The translations under genes were made by a program, and so were the position numbers. From positions 64,681,869 through 64,745,868 of the forward strand of contig NC_046683.1 in the NCBI RefSeq assembly GCF_009870125.1: 64,000 bases of DNA, read 5' to 3'. The stretch comes from Drosophila pseudoobscura (Eukaryota; Arthropoda; Insecta; Diptera; Drosophilidae). Shown piece by piece: positions 23,149-33,444 of this stretch (position 1 is its first letter; every line of letters begins with the position of its first letter). Below the pieces are notes generated by a model. That model had not been told where the DNA came from. It saw only the letters and a list, made by a program, of their open reading frames with translations, and made no database searches.

Positions 23149-26100
23149 AACCTGCAGAAGCAGTAGCAGAAGCAGCAGAATCCCCTGGCGGCCCCCCTCT
23201 AGAGTCTAAGCCCGTTGAGAGCTGGCAAACTGGTGGAGCTGCGACACTCAAGTGCCATCATCGTCTGCCGATGTCTACGGAATGGAATTGAAGCAATGCC
23301 AGGAAAGGCAGCAGGCAACAACAACAGCAGCAGCAGCAGCCTCAGCAGAGAGGCATCTCAAAACCCAAGAGGCTTATGCAGGGCCGACAACCCAAATAAG
23401 TGGAGGTACGAGCAGCAAAGCCAGCAGCTAGCTATAAAGTAGAGGCAGCTGTCGGTCGGTACCGATGTTCGATGTTGGGACCGATTTCGAGGCTACATAG
23501 CATACTCGAACAATAGCAGAGGCCCCAGACAGAGACTGAGACTTGTTTCGAACCGCCACTCACCATCAGCATCATCATCATCGTCGTCATCATCATCATT
23601 GTCAATCGGTCGTTTCTCACGTTTCCCATTCAGTATGTATCTGTATCTGAATCTGAGCATGGGCATCGCTGTATCTATATCTGTACTCTAGATGAACGGG
23701 TATTCGTATAGTCACTCGACCCGATAACCTCGCTCCCACCCCGACTGGGACTGGGCCTGTCACTGGGGCTGTTCGGGCTTACACTCTTGGCTCTATGCGA
23801 GTGGAGGAGAGTCATTCATATTTGGTATACAATGGCAACGATTATGGCATGGGACGACTATCCTCATATACTTGATGATTAAAGGGTCGTTTTGGGTGAG
23901 CTTTTGTATGAGTTGCAAGAATCAATATTATATACAAAAGTAAATAAATCAACTGGAATACGGCATTGTATTAAGAGAATGTGCTGGAAAACAAACTTTA
24001 CTATTGGCTGACGATTTGAGTAAAGAGAAACCTTTTGAAAATTCCCCTATAAATCACTCCTTAAGCGATGAAATTAACAATTCTTTGAATTCTGTATCTG
24101 AGATCTGTAAACATCTGACTCATTATCAGATGTAGTCAGACCTTTCAGGAATCCCCATCGATTCCTGGTATTCCTGAGACAATGTGAACCACCACCGTCT
24201 TATCCACAAGTTTTATTGGGTACTTTACTTTAACTCAAGCATTACAACACCATTTTGTAATATAATACCGAGACATTCCGCGAATGTATTCTATGTGTAT
24301 CTATATGCCATGTCATTACAGCTATGAGAATCACGAATGACTCCTTTCTGATGTAATGATCCGGCCGTCTCTGACTTACATATATAGAAGACTTTACTGA
24401 CTTTCTGACTTTAGTCAGAAACTTCTGGCTGAAAGTTATTTTAAAGATTCCAAATATAATTTGTATTAATGTTTAGTGGCTTCCACCTAAATATCGTAAA
24501 ATATTAACTTCACAGTCGGTTAAAGTTACAGTCCCAAGATGTTGTATATCAACGGACAAAATCTGCAGCAACTGTACCCATCAGTAAATGGCTTCCAGGT
24601 AAACATTCTCCTCGCTGGCGTACGAGTGTGTACAGCTACCGGGGAAGAGGTAGAGGTAATGGCGATGGCATATAGTCTCTGTCCCTTACTCGTATATCCC
24701 TCAACAGCAATTTCGCTCACAGGGTTTTATGTCAGAGCTCTTAACGCGGTGGGGTTTCAATTTTATTTTGGGGCGCAGTCGTGTGGCAGTAACCTGAGTC
24801 GTGTCGGGGCCTTCTCAACTTTGTCGTTGTACGGCTCTTGTTGTTGCTGTGCTTGCATTGATGTTGCTTCTTCTGCGCTACGCTACCTTTATCGGACCCC
24901 ACACTACCAATAGCAGTGTTCGCCTTCCCGCTTCCCGCTTCGCGCTTCCCTTTCTATTCCTATTCTTCATTCCCATCCCCCAATCTTGTTCCTGCAGCTA
25001 TCCCTACACTCGTAGGTTTTCTGCACCGACTCTACGTGTAGCAGGTATAGTCAAGCCGTCAGTCAGTCCAGTCTGACGTCGGTCGGAAATCCTTGAAATG
25101 AAAATCCTGCTCCATCGCCGCTGCGGAGGGTTGCAAGCGTAATGGGAAACTTTCCCGCAATCGAGGACGGATGGAGATGGCGATGTGCGACGTCTACGTC
25201 TGTGCAGCACTTCCAGCGCTCTATGGCCCCGTTGTGTAATCGTAGCTCCTTCTATCTCCAAGTGTGTATGTGTGTGTGCGTGTCCATGAGTGCAGATGTG
25301 GGTGTGGGCGTGGGTGTGTTTGCCCCTCCCCAAGGTCCCTCGATGGGATGCTGCGCTGCTGGCATCCGTTGCTCCCCACGCCACTTGCCTCCGGCAATTC
25401 TACCCATCTAGAATTGATGTAGCACCTACAGGGCTCTCTTCCACGCACGTTCAACTTTACGCTCCTCCGTACCACCTATCCCACACGCCACGAAAGGACA
25501 CGCCACGCCACACCACCCCCACATCGAAAAACCCTGCAGGTCATTCCATCTCATCCTCCCATCTCCGAATGGCCAGGGCGCGTAAAGTTTTAGAGGACGA
25601 ACATAAAGTTTTAGCGCTGATTTTGCTTCTCACTTTGGCGAATGGGGAAATGCCAGGCGATTATATAACCTGAACAAAGAGAAGAACACCGCCGTTCATG
25701 CACATGCTGAGGGGGCAGACAGGTACTACATATCCTGACATATCACCTGAAAAAAGTTCTTACTTTTTGTAACAAAAGTAACCGCATTACGTTTCTCACG
25801 TTAAATGATGAATGTATATACAGACATACATATGAAATGTATGGAAAGCTATACATACATACATCATGTACAGTGTACATCATTGTCCAATCATTTTCTA
25901 TCGATTGGACCCAATTTTACTATACATACAAGCCCATTATACATGATTTTCTTAGTAAGAAAAGAACTTTGAATTTCGTAATCGAATTATTTTGAAACTT
26001 TTTGATGATCATACAGACATATCCACATCAAAGTAGTAGAGTTTCAATAATATACAAATACTAATGAGCCCTACCACGTTTCGCATTGATAAGAAATGAG

Positions 26101-26350
26101 GAACAAAGCAAAGCGACCCAAATAATACCGGTGGGTTTTATTTATATTTTGTTTATCGGCTCCCGCCATCTTCAGTTGCCGTATATCACCATAGCCGCCT
26201 TTCACTACGCCTCTGAATGCTTAGTTAAGGGTAAGAGCAACCAAATTTTGTGTAAAGACTCCTGTGATATTACACAGAATTAAGTTTGTTTCAAAAGATA
26301 CGAGAAAACCGAATATGCAGAATCGTAGATAATGACCATATCTAGCAGAT

Positions 26351-26412
26351 TGCTGAATCTGGATCATTACTAGAGCCAAAATGCTGAATCTGGATCATTA
26401 TTAAAGCCAAAT
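26351..26412. repeat. Two-copy 31-bp tandem repeat
   Basis: Units 26351-26381 and 26382-26412 differ at 3 of 31 positions; each begins TGCTGAATCTGGATCATTA. It may be the edge of an unclassified mobile-element fragment that continues to about 26520. Confidence 0.75.
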
Positions 26413-26877
26413 GAAATTTCAGTGGCTACGCAACTCCTTACACATACTCTTCCTCGTGCAGTGTGTGCGCTCTGGCGGAGAGGAGCGAGATAGAACGGCT
26501 GGTGTTAGTGTGAGAACGGAGAAAAATAAAAATATGTAAAAAATAGCTCACACATACATATACTGAGTACCGGGTATGTAGAGCCATGTCACATACGACT
26601 CATATCGTTCCCGCTCGTTTAATTTACAAAAACTGTTAATCAATTAGTATTCATTTTATAGTTTTTACAACTTTAAAAGTAATTTTTTAAAGTGGATTAC
26701 AGTATTTTTTCAATGAGATGTCTCAATGGAACTAAGTTTTCGACTCCGCCTCGATTCTACGATAAGCATATGTACATTCGTATATTCAGCTTCAGGTATA
26801 TTTGGTACATTTTTAGCCAGGTGTTTTTTTTTTTTAATTTCTTTCCACTGATTCCTGAACTTCTAACTATTGCCTGA

Positions 26878-28775
26878 TCAGGTTTTGGCCTTAAAGATCT
26901 GCTCCAGCTGGGTAAGCAGGCCAATGGCACGATAGTTCTCCTCCATGAGAGCAAAGTCCTCCAGGGGCTTCAGTAGACGTAATGCATCCTGATAGTTCTC
27001 CACACAAGGCAGTCGTGCCTCTGCCTCGTTGCTTGTCTCAGAGTAGTGGCCTGGACCAGGAGCAGCATCTAGTTCAGCACCTGTAGAGCTGTGGATGGAC
27101 TCAATTTTCTGTATCTTCAGTGGAGCAACCTCGTCCAAAGAGTGTAACCTCTTTTGTTTTGCTGGGGGCGTGGCTTTCTCGGGTTCATCTTCATCGTCGT
27201 TGATTTCTATCAGTTCGGGTTGCACCTCAATGGCGATGCAGTCATCATCTTCATCTTCATCCTCATCGACATCACAACTTTCATTTGCTGTCGCTTTGTC
27301 CGTATCCGTCTTTGGAACCAACTTCGGCAGATGGATAATAGACTGCTCATCAGCATCACCACTTTCATTTGCCTTCGCTTTGTCTGCATCCGGACTTGGC
27401 TTTGGATCCAACAACGGAAGACGGACAATAGACCGCTCCTGCGCCGCAAAGCGATGCTCGTTCCGGCCGCAGTAGCTGACGATGTCACGCAGGTCCAGGG
27501 ATAAGGGCACTCTCCGTTGGGTCAGGGTGACGCCTTGGGAGAAGCTAAAGTTGTAGTGGCTTTTGAAGTGGTTGAACCACATCTTGTCGGGAAAGAAATT
27601 CTCAATCTTCAGTATGTCGCGCAGACTAATGGCCACAGTCCGCAGGTTGTCCAGATCGAGCCGTCCTTTTTGATGAATCTGTGAGCGTTCGATGTACTCG
27701 TACAGAGCCTTCTCCAGAAAGTTAATCTTTCGCTTGCGACGTTGCTGAACCTCCACCAGGGTGGCCTGGTTCTGACTAGAGGCGGCCACAAGGGTCTTGG
27801 TGCGGTACAGGGAGCGTGCTGAAGCCAAATGTGCTTCATTGCTCGTAGTTGGAGAAGCTGCTGGGGCTGGTACTTCTGTACTATTGACCATATGTCTGCA
27901 CATGGACGTGTGCCGGCCGCAGTAGGACATGATATCGCTGAGGTCCAAGGAGCGCGGTGGCTTACGCGTCATAGTGATTTGTCGATTCGAAAGCGTGATA
28001 TTGTAGGCAGCCTTAAAGTGATTGATCCACGGTTTGTTCGGCCTGAAGCCTTCGATCTGCATGAGATCCCGAAACTCCACGGCCTGGTTGCGGATCAGCT
28101 CCTCGTTAATGTCGGCATGCAGATAGTACTGGGCTCTTTGTATGTACTCGTACAGGCAGTGGCCCAGGAAGTTGAGCTTGCGCCTGCGCAACTCCTCGTT
28201 TGGCAGATCGTTATGGCGGCGCGAGGCCTCGTAGAACTCCATGATAGCCTCCCGATTGGACACGATGCTTTTGATCTGCTCCCAGCTGCAGTTGAAGTTC
28301 TTGGCTATCTTGCTGTACATAGGCAAGATGTCGTACTGTCGAATGACCGCCACTCGCTCCTCCAGAGTCAAAACGTTTCTTATGCGCAGTTGCCCACCGC
28401 CGTCTTCAAACTGTTTGCCGTCATCCTATAAATGGAATCTGGTTAGCTCAGGCATACTAATGGATATAATCTATTAATTGAGAGGCATATACCGATACAT
28501 GATTTTGGTCGAAAATTCGCCGGGAATCTATTTTCTTTTATAACTCTCTAAAGGAAAACTTTCTAATCAAGCTTCAGATGTGAAAATATACAGCGCGGAA
28601 CAGGGCGTTCTAGCCAAGATTCTAACGGGTACAAGAAACACCCTTATTTATCCACTCCGTCTCTCTGGTAAAGTGGGAGAGTTTTTGAATATCTACTCAC
28701 GTCGTTTCTATACTGTTCCTTCTGTATTTCTTCTGCAATTGCTGCCACCCCAACAATAAGCGCGAGGTTTAACAT
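26878..28775 (-). CDS. CENP-B-type DNA-binding protein with duplicated HTH module, 540 aa, two coding exons
   Basis: Exon 1 is 28775-28701 (25 aa, MLNLALIVGVAAIAEEIQKE...) and exon 2 is 28425-26878. The 275-bp intron has donor GAC/GTGAGT and acceptor TTTATAG and is phase 0. Residues about 44-95 match the first HTH of the gene at 3.2-5.0 kb (LTLEERVAVIRQYD, CSWEQIKSIV). Two homologous copies of the second CENP-B-like HTH follow: about 108-196 (NFLGHCLYEYIQRAQ ... SLDLSDIMSYCGR) and about 258-346 (NFLEKALYEYIERSQ ... SLDLRDIVSYCGR). An acidic linker and the shared C-terminal module (about 502-540) follow. No DDE domain is present. The exon 1 start is inferred from the clean phase-0 splice; the hydrophobic N terminus is unusual for a nuclear protein. 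Confidence 0.85.
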
Positions 28776-29696
28776 TTTTTATTTCGGTCATACGATTCTG
28801 GTTAGATATATCCCTCTTGGCAGTTTACTGGGCTATAACTGCCAAAACACCAATATCAGGTATCGGATTCTCTCTCTCACCGCTCTCAGGCCGACTACTT
28901 ACGTCAGAGTACATTTCTATATATACTGCTCACACATACAGATACGTTGTTTCTTTTGCGCAGTGAGTGTAATCTCGCTCGCTCTTCCTCTCTCTCTCTT
29001 TTTACAGGCTGCGACTCTCCCGCTGCTGTCTGTTGACATCAATAACTGTAAAGAACATTTCTTTTAGCTATATTAATTGAAAAATAATTTGAAAGATAAA
29101 TACTTGTGCACTTGGTTGCTGGCCCGGGACCTTTGGATTTCGGTTTCCACAAATCTGCTGCAGGTTTTTAGGCACACAAACAGGCACCAAACACCAAAAC
29201 AGCTCCGGATCGTGTGGAGTGGCGCAAAAAACTGTTGCGGGAGCAGGAAAAAAGTGTGTCGAAATCGAATTGTAGTCGTCTCTCTCTTTCTCTTGCTCAA
29301 AACCTGTTTGGGGAGCGTGTTATGCGAGAGAGAATCTTCTCTTTGGCTATCGCTCTCGCCACACACACACGGTGGCGTTGCTGTGTGGGTGCTTTCCATT
29401 CTATTTATAGCGTGGCATTGGAGTAACAATTTTGATCGGCTCTCTCTTGCCATTAACTCTCCGAATATCGTTTGATTTCCCGCGCTGTGTATTTAATACC
29501 AATTGGGCTTCTAGTACTAACTCCTGTGCCGATGATCTCAGCTGGCAGCCTTTTATCGCGACCCATTTTGATGCACAGTGGATTCGCGCAATCAGATTCA
29601 ATTAAAGCACTCTTTTGCACAATTTTAATAATTACCATTAAGTTCTTATAAAATTTACGAAAAATGCATTTTGGCGGAACACACAACCATTCAGTT

Positions 29697-29704
29697 TATC
29701 GATA
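29697..29704. promoter_or_regulatory. DRE, TATCGATA
   Basis: An exact DREF-binding palindrome. A possible promoter element for the minus-strand gene whose first coding exon is at 28775; that would require about 0.9 kb of 5' UTR or a UTR intron. Confidence 0.45.
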
Positions 29705-29982
29705 CCGCGGATGAAAAGGAGATAGAGAGAATCACTTGGTCACGTTAATGCTGTTGGAGTAGGAGAGCAGCCAAATCCTCGAGATTCGATCTGCTACACA
29801 TTCGAGCCTTGGTCTTCTGGGCCGGGCCAGTAGATGCGCCTCTCCTTATATCTGTCTCTTTTCCAATGCAATGAAATGGTTCATGTATGTGCTCTACTTG
29901 AATGTGTCAGTGAGTCAGCGAAACAGCGTGCAGAGAAAGGAAGAAAGAGTTCAAGAAATTTAAAATTTTTTATCGGACCAAA

Positions 29983-30110
29983 ATCAGCTGATTTTGTACC
30001 GCTTATCGATTTCAGCTGAGAAAACCAGCTGAGAAAATGTAGCTTATCGACCCTCAGAAAAATACCAACACATACCGCCGCCTTTTTTAAAATATACCGT
30101 CAATATACTG
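29983..30110. promoter_or_regulatory. Cluster of housekeeping core-promoter motifs
   Basis: ATCAGCTGAT (29983-29992, full E-box consensus) is followed by TATCGAT (near 30004), two CAGCTGA words, TATCGA (near 30045) and AAAATATACCG (near 30090), which on the minus strand resembles promoter motif 6. It is either an upstream promoter of the CENP-B-type gene at 28.8 kb or a promoter of an unseen transcript. Confidence 0.4.
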
Positions 30111-30617
30111 ACGAATTATTCAAGTTCCATCTTGTCTAAAAAAAGGTTTAAAAGAATAGGTAAACAAAAAAACAGTGGCAAGACATTGTTGCAATGAAAA
30201 ATCCCTGCACGAAGAGACTATATCCCATTACAAAATAGAGAGAAAATTCAAAAAAAATGAGAGCAAGTCCAACCAAACTTGAGCGCCAAAAAGAAATGTT
30301 TTGAAAGTAAATGTGCGATAAGGATTTAAATGAAATGTACATTTTATTTTACTCTCTTTCTCAAAGAATCTCTGAATAAAATGTAATACGGAAGAACAAT
30401 TTTTAAACTCTAGAGCATTCTGCTTATCAGACTGTTACGTCGGAGGATAACTTCCTATAGCCTTTGGATAAGTTCAAGACGAAGACCTTGAACCAAACCC
30501 CGATAGTAAACAAAAACGAGAATCATTAATTTTAAATATTTGAGCTTTATATTTTCCATATTCTTCTTCAATTCATTTCATTTGTTCAGTCAGCCACTGC
30601 TTCCATTCGTCCAGCAT

Positions 30618-30947
30618 CTACTTCCTCAGTAGAACAGGAGCTGCGCTGTAGGCCGCTGTATAGGGAGATGCCACATACGGAGATGCCACATAGGGAGAAG
30701 CGACGTACGGAGATGCCACGTAGGGTGAAGCGACGTAAGGAGATGCCACGTATGGGGATGCCACATAGGGAGATGCTGCTGCCACGTAGGGGGCCGCAAA
30801 GTTGCCGTGATATTCCCGGCTGTAAACAGCAGCCGCTGGGGCAGCAGCCACCAGAGGAGCAGAGTAGGCCAAAGGAGCCACAATTCCGGGCTTGGCCGAG
30901 GCGCAGGCAATCAAAGCGACGAAGGCGAGGGCGAAGAACTTGAACAT
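30618..30947 (-). CDS. Small secreted cuticle-type protein with SPYVA repeats, 109 aa (left-arm copy)
   Basis: Single exon. A signal peptide of about 18 residues (MFKFFALAFVALIACASA) precedes KPGIVAPLAYSAPL, a short YSREYHGNF segment, and about seven tandem YVASP pentapeptides encoded by 15-bp repeats, ending AAPVLLRK. The Ala/Val/Pro/Tyr-rich composition is typical of low-complexity insect cuticle or related extracellular-matrix proteins; no chitin-binding R&R domain is present. A TATA box (31023-31017, minus strand) and a TCAGT initiator (30991-30987) give a sharp inducible-type promoter. An identical copy lies at 33521-33850. Confidence 0.85.
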   Translation of the reverse strand: MFKFFALAFVALIACASAKPGIVAPLAYSAPLVAAAPAAAVYSREYHGNFAAPYVAAASPYVASPYVASPYVASPYVASPYVASPYVASPYVASPYTAAYSAAPVLLRK

Positions 30948-31016
30948 CTTGAATGGATTGTTGTACGGTCGAGTGTTTCAAACTGAACTGATGACAATAG
31001 CGGAATGAACGACGTG

Positions 31017-31023
31017 TTTTATA
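31017..31023 (-). promoter_or_regulatory. TATA box TATAAAA
   Basis: On the minus strand, 70 bp before the 109-aa gene's start codon and about 30 bp before a TCAGT initiator at 30991-30987. Confidence 0.7.
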
Positions 31024-31293
31024 GCCACAAATCCCGCAGCAGGTCTGCCTGCAGGGCAACCTTCGACAGTTAGAAAAACCAAAGGCTGGTAGCTGGTATT
31101 AATTTTTGGCCTGCTTAATTAAAAGAGACGTCCCCACAGTACACGACGCTGGTGTCGCTTGGGCCGAACCACTACGGGACTACGTGACTGGCGTGGCCAA
31201 AGAGGGGCCTCAGAATTCGGCTGTTGGGCTGGCGCGAGACCTTGCAAGGCCGTTTGGCAGGCACTCAACCTCCACTGTGTGTGGGGCTATAGC

Positions 31294-31300
31294 TATATAA
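31294..31300 (+). promoter_or_regulatory. TATA box TATATAA
   Basis: About 33 bp upstream of a TCAGTT initiator (31327-31332); the start codon is at 31385. Confidence 0.7.
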
Positions 31301-31384
31301 GCTACGGCCCACCGCCTGTTTGGGCATCAGTTGCATTTGTTCCATTCAACAAGTAAAACAATCTAAAATCCCAATCCTCCCAAG

Positions 31385-31693
31385 ATGTTCAAGTTCGTCG
31401 CCGCCGTTGTCCTCGCTCTGATTGCCTGCGTTGCCGCCAAGCCCGGAATCGTGGCTCCCCTGGCCTACTCCGCCCCCTACGTGGCTGCCTCTCCCTACGT
31501 GGCGGCGTCTCCATATGTGGCATCTCCCTATGTGGCATCTCCCTACGTCGCCTCCCCGTACACTGCCGCCTACGCTTCTCCGTACACCGCTGCCTACACC
31601 GCTGCTGCCTACGCCTCCCCCTACGCTGCCGCCTACACAGCCCCCTATGCCGCTGCTGCCGCATACACCGCCCCCCTGCTGCTGAAGAAGTAG
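31385..31693 (+). CDS. Small secreted cuticle-type protein, 102 aa (left-arm copy)
   Basis: Single exon. The signal peptide (MFKFVAAVVLALIACVAA) precedes KPGIVAPLAYSAPYVAASPY and irregular SPYVA / YTAAYASPY repeats, ending TAPLLLKK. It is a paralogue of the 109-aa protein: same signal peptide style, the same KPGIVAPLAYSAP start of the mature chain, and a dibasic end (RK or KK). It lacks the SREYHGNF segment. It probably contributes to cuticle or another extracellular coat. Divergently transcribed from the 109-aa gene with 437 bp between start codons, so the pair may share enhancers. The identical second copy is at 32775-33083. Confidence 0.85.
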   Translation: MFKFVAAVVLALIACVAAKPGIVAPLAYSAPYVAASPYVAASPYVASPYVASPYVASPYTAAYASPYTAAYTAAAYASPYAAAYTAPYAAAAAYTAPLLLKK

Positions 31694-31773
31694 AGAGCAC
31701 ACCGGAAGTGCCACCTGCCCACCTGTAACCTGAACGGAAGTCGAAGGACTCCCATCCTGCAATGAATCACTGA

Positions 31774-31779
31774 AATAAA
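31774..31779 (+). terminator. Polyadenylation signal AATAAA
   Basis: 80 bp past the stop codon of the 102-aa gene; mirrored at 32694-32689 on the minus strand in the other arm. Confidence 0.6.
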
Positions 31780-31838
31780 CTCGAATCAAACGAACAGTCA
31801 ATATCTTTCTTGGGGAAATACTGATGTAAATACTTGCA

Positions 31839-32629
31839 TACTTCCACAGGATATGTGATAGGATGCAGTCTCAAAACAGTTGATCTCTTAAAGAACTACG
31901 TTGTCGATACCAACGTTGTGTAGAGCAGAGAACTTGAGTATCATATCATACCCAGTAGGAGACCAGACTATTATTGGATAAGCTTTTAAATGTCGCTACT
32001 ATTTTGAGTCCATTTCTGCTGAATTTTATATTAATATTTTCCAAAATATGCTTGCAATCGATCAAAGAGATTCTGTCAATCGTACAGAAGGCCATAATCG
32101 TTCCACGCCCACATAGGAAACATTAAACTAAGGAACGTCCAAAAAGATCATAAAAATACTTATATCTACAATATGCAAATATGTAGTGTACTACCACGTG
32201 TAGTGACATCTAATTACGAATTCGACTTTGAACCTAGATCCGTGCCAATGAGCACGCCGTTCAATGGTTTTGGTGGTTTCTCAATTTCAAGTAGTTGCAC
32301 CATTCTGATTCGCAACAATTACCATCTGACTGATTTTTTATTTGAGCGCAAGACAAACAAATTGATTATGTTTAAATTGTATATTAGGATATTGTTCATA
32401 CCAAAATACTATGATACCGACTAAAAAATGGTGGGTGGTGAAAAATAAGTAATAACTTATTCGCATACCCACTAAAACAAACAACAAAATTTCCACTTTC
32501 GATATTGAATGAAGCGCAATGGATGGCTTCCACAAGCTAATTGTTTTTTGGGATCTACAGGATCTTTCAGAGAACTACTGCTTTGAGACTGCACAGGATA
32601 TGTGATAATCCTTTGAAATAATTGTTCTT
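31839..32629. other. Spacer of the inverted repeat (791 bp)
   Basis: AT-rich, with no convincing gene. Just inside the arms are 30-bp homologous but diverged inverted segments (31865-31894 and 32563-32592, 26 of 30 matching) and a 16-bp word beginning CACAGGATATGT present in the same orientation at 31845-31860 and 32592-32607. Confidence 0.7.
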
Positions 32630-32774
32630 TGCAAGTATTTACATCAGTATTTCCCCAAGAAAGATATTGACTGTTCGTTTGATTCGAGTTTATTTCAGTG
32701 ATTCATTGCAGGATGGGAGTCCTTCGACTTCCGTTCAGGTTACAGGTGGGCAGGTGGCACTTCCGGTGTGCTCT

Positions 32775-33083
32775 CTACTTCTTCAGCAGCAGGGGGGCGG
32801 TGTATGCGGCAGCAGCGGCATAGGGGGCTGTGTAGGCGGCAGCGTAGGGGGAGGCGTAGGCAGCAGCGGTGTAGGCAGCGGTGTACGGAGAAGCGTAGGC
32901 GGCAGTGTACGGGGAGGCGACGTAGGGAGATGCCACATAGGGAGATGCCACATATGGAGACGCCGCCACGTAGGGAGAGGCAGCCACGTAGGGGGCGGAG
33001 TAGGCCAGGGGAGCCACGATTCCGGGCTTGGCGGCAACGCAGGCAATCAGAGCGAGGACAACGGCGGCGACGAACTTGAACAT
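32775..33083 (-). CDS. Small secreted cuticle-type protein, 102 aa (right-arm copy)
   Basis: Encodes exactly the same 102-aa protein as 31385-31693, with the same TATA box (33174-33168), initiator (33141-33136) and polyadenylation signal (32694-32689), all on the minus strand. Both copies look intact and should be expressed alike. Signal peptide, A/V/P/Y-rich repeats and dibasic C terminus as in the left copy. Confidence 0.85.
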   Translation of the reverse strand: MFKFVAAVVLALIACVAAKPGIVAPLAYSAPYVAASPYVAASPYVASPYVASPYVASPYTAAYASPYTAAYTAAAYASPYAAAYTAPYAAAAAYTAPLLLKK

Positions 33084-33167
33084 CTTGGGAGGATTGGGAT
33101 TTTAGATTGTTTTACTTGTTGAATGGAACAAATGCAACTGATGCCCAAACAGGCGGTGGGCCGTAGC

Positions 33168-33174
33168 TTATATA
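33168..33174 (-). promoter_or_regulatory. TATA box TATATAA (right-arm copy)
   Basis: Mirror of the element at 31294-31300, for the 102-aa gene on the minus strand. Confidence 0.7.
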
Positions 33175-33444
33175 GCTATAGCCCCACACACAGTGGAGGT
33201 TGAGTGCCTGCCAAACGGCCTTGCAAGGTCTCGCGCCAGCCCAACAGCCGAATTCTGAGGCCCCTCTTTGGCCACGCCAGTCACGTAGTCCCGTAGTGGT
33301 TCGGCCCAAGCGACACCAGCGTCGTGTACTGTGGGGACGTCTCTTTTAATTAAGCAGGCCAAAAATTAATACCAGCTACCAGCCTTTGGTTTTTCTAACT
33401 GTCGAAGGTTGCCCTGCAGGCAGACCTGCTGCGGGATTTGTGGC

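Larger units (their letters stand above)
14851..26877. other. 12-kb gene-free region rich in simple repeats
   Basis: No supported coding exon was found on either strand. The left edge is the upstream region of the THAP-CENP-B gene. From 16 to 25.5 kb the DNA is dense in short tandem repeats and purine/pyrimidine tracts; the main arrays are listed separately. Open frames here are short, lack recognisable domains and mostly read through repeats. It may hold regulatory DNA or introns of a gene whose exons lie outside the window. Confidence 0.5.
28776..30517. other. Intergenic; promoter DNA of the CENP-B-type gene and flank of the inverted repeat
   Basis: No coding exon is seen. It contains a DRE at 29697, a promoter-motif cluster at 29983-30110, CT-rich tracts at 28980-29005 and 29280-29295, and A-rich DNA up to the inverted-repeat edge at 30518. 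Confidence 0.5.
30518..31838 (+). repeat. Left arm of a large inverted repeat (1,321 bp)
   Basis: It pairs base-for-base with 32630-33950 in inverted orientation (position x pairs with 64468 - x). The first mismatches are at 30517/33951 and 31839/32629. Encoded proteins, promoters, UTRs and unused reading frames are identical with no indel. Each arm contains one divergent gene pair. Confidence 0.95.

Noticed and set aside
30586-31059. 157-codon frames overlapping the 109-aa genes (and the mirror at 33409-33882)
   Set aside because: They run through the TATA box, 5' UTR and coding region in another frame; the 109-aa frame has the signal peptide and matches its 102-aa paralogue.
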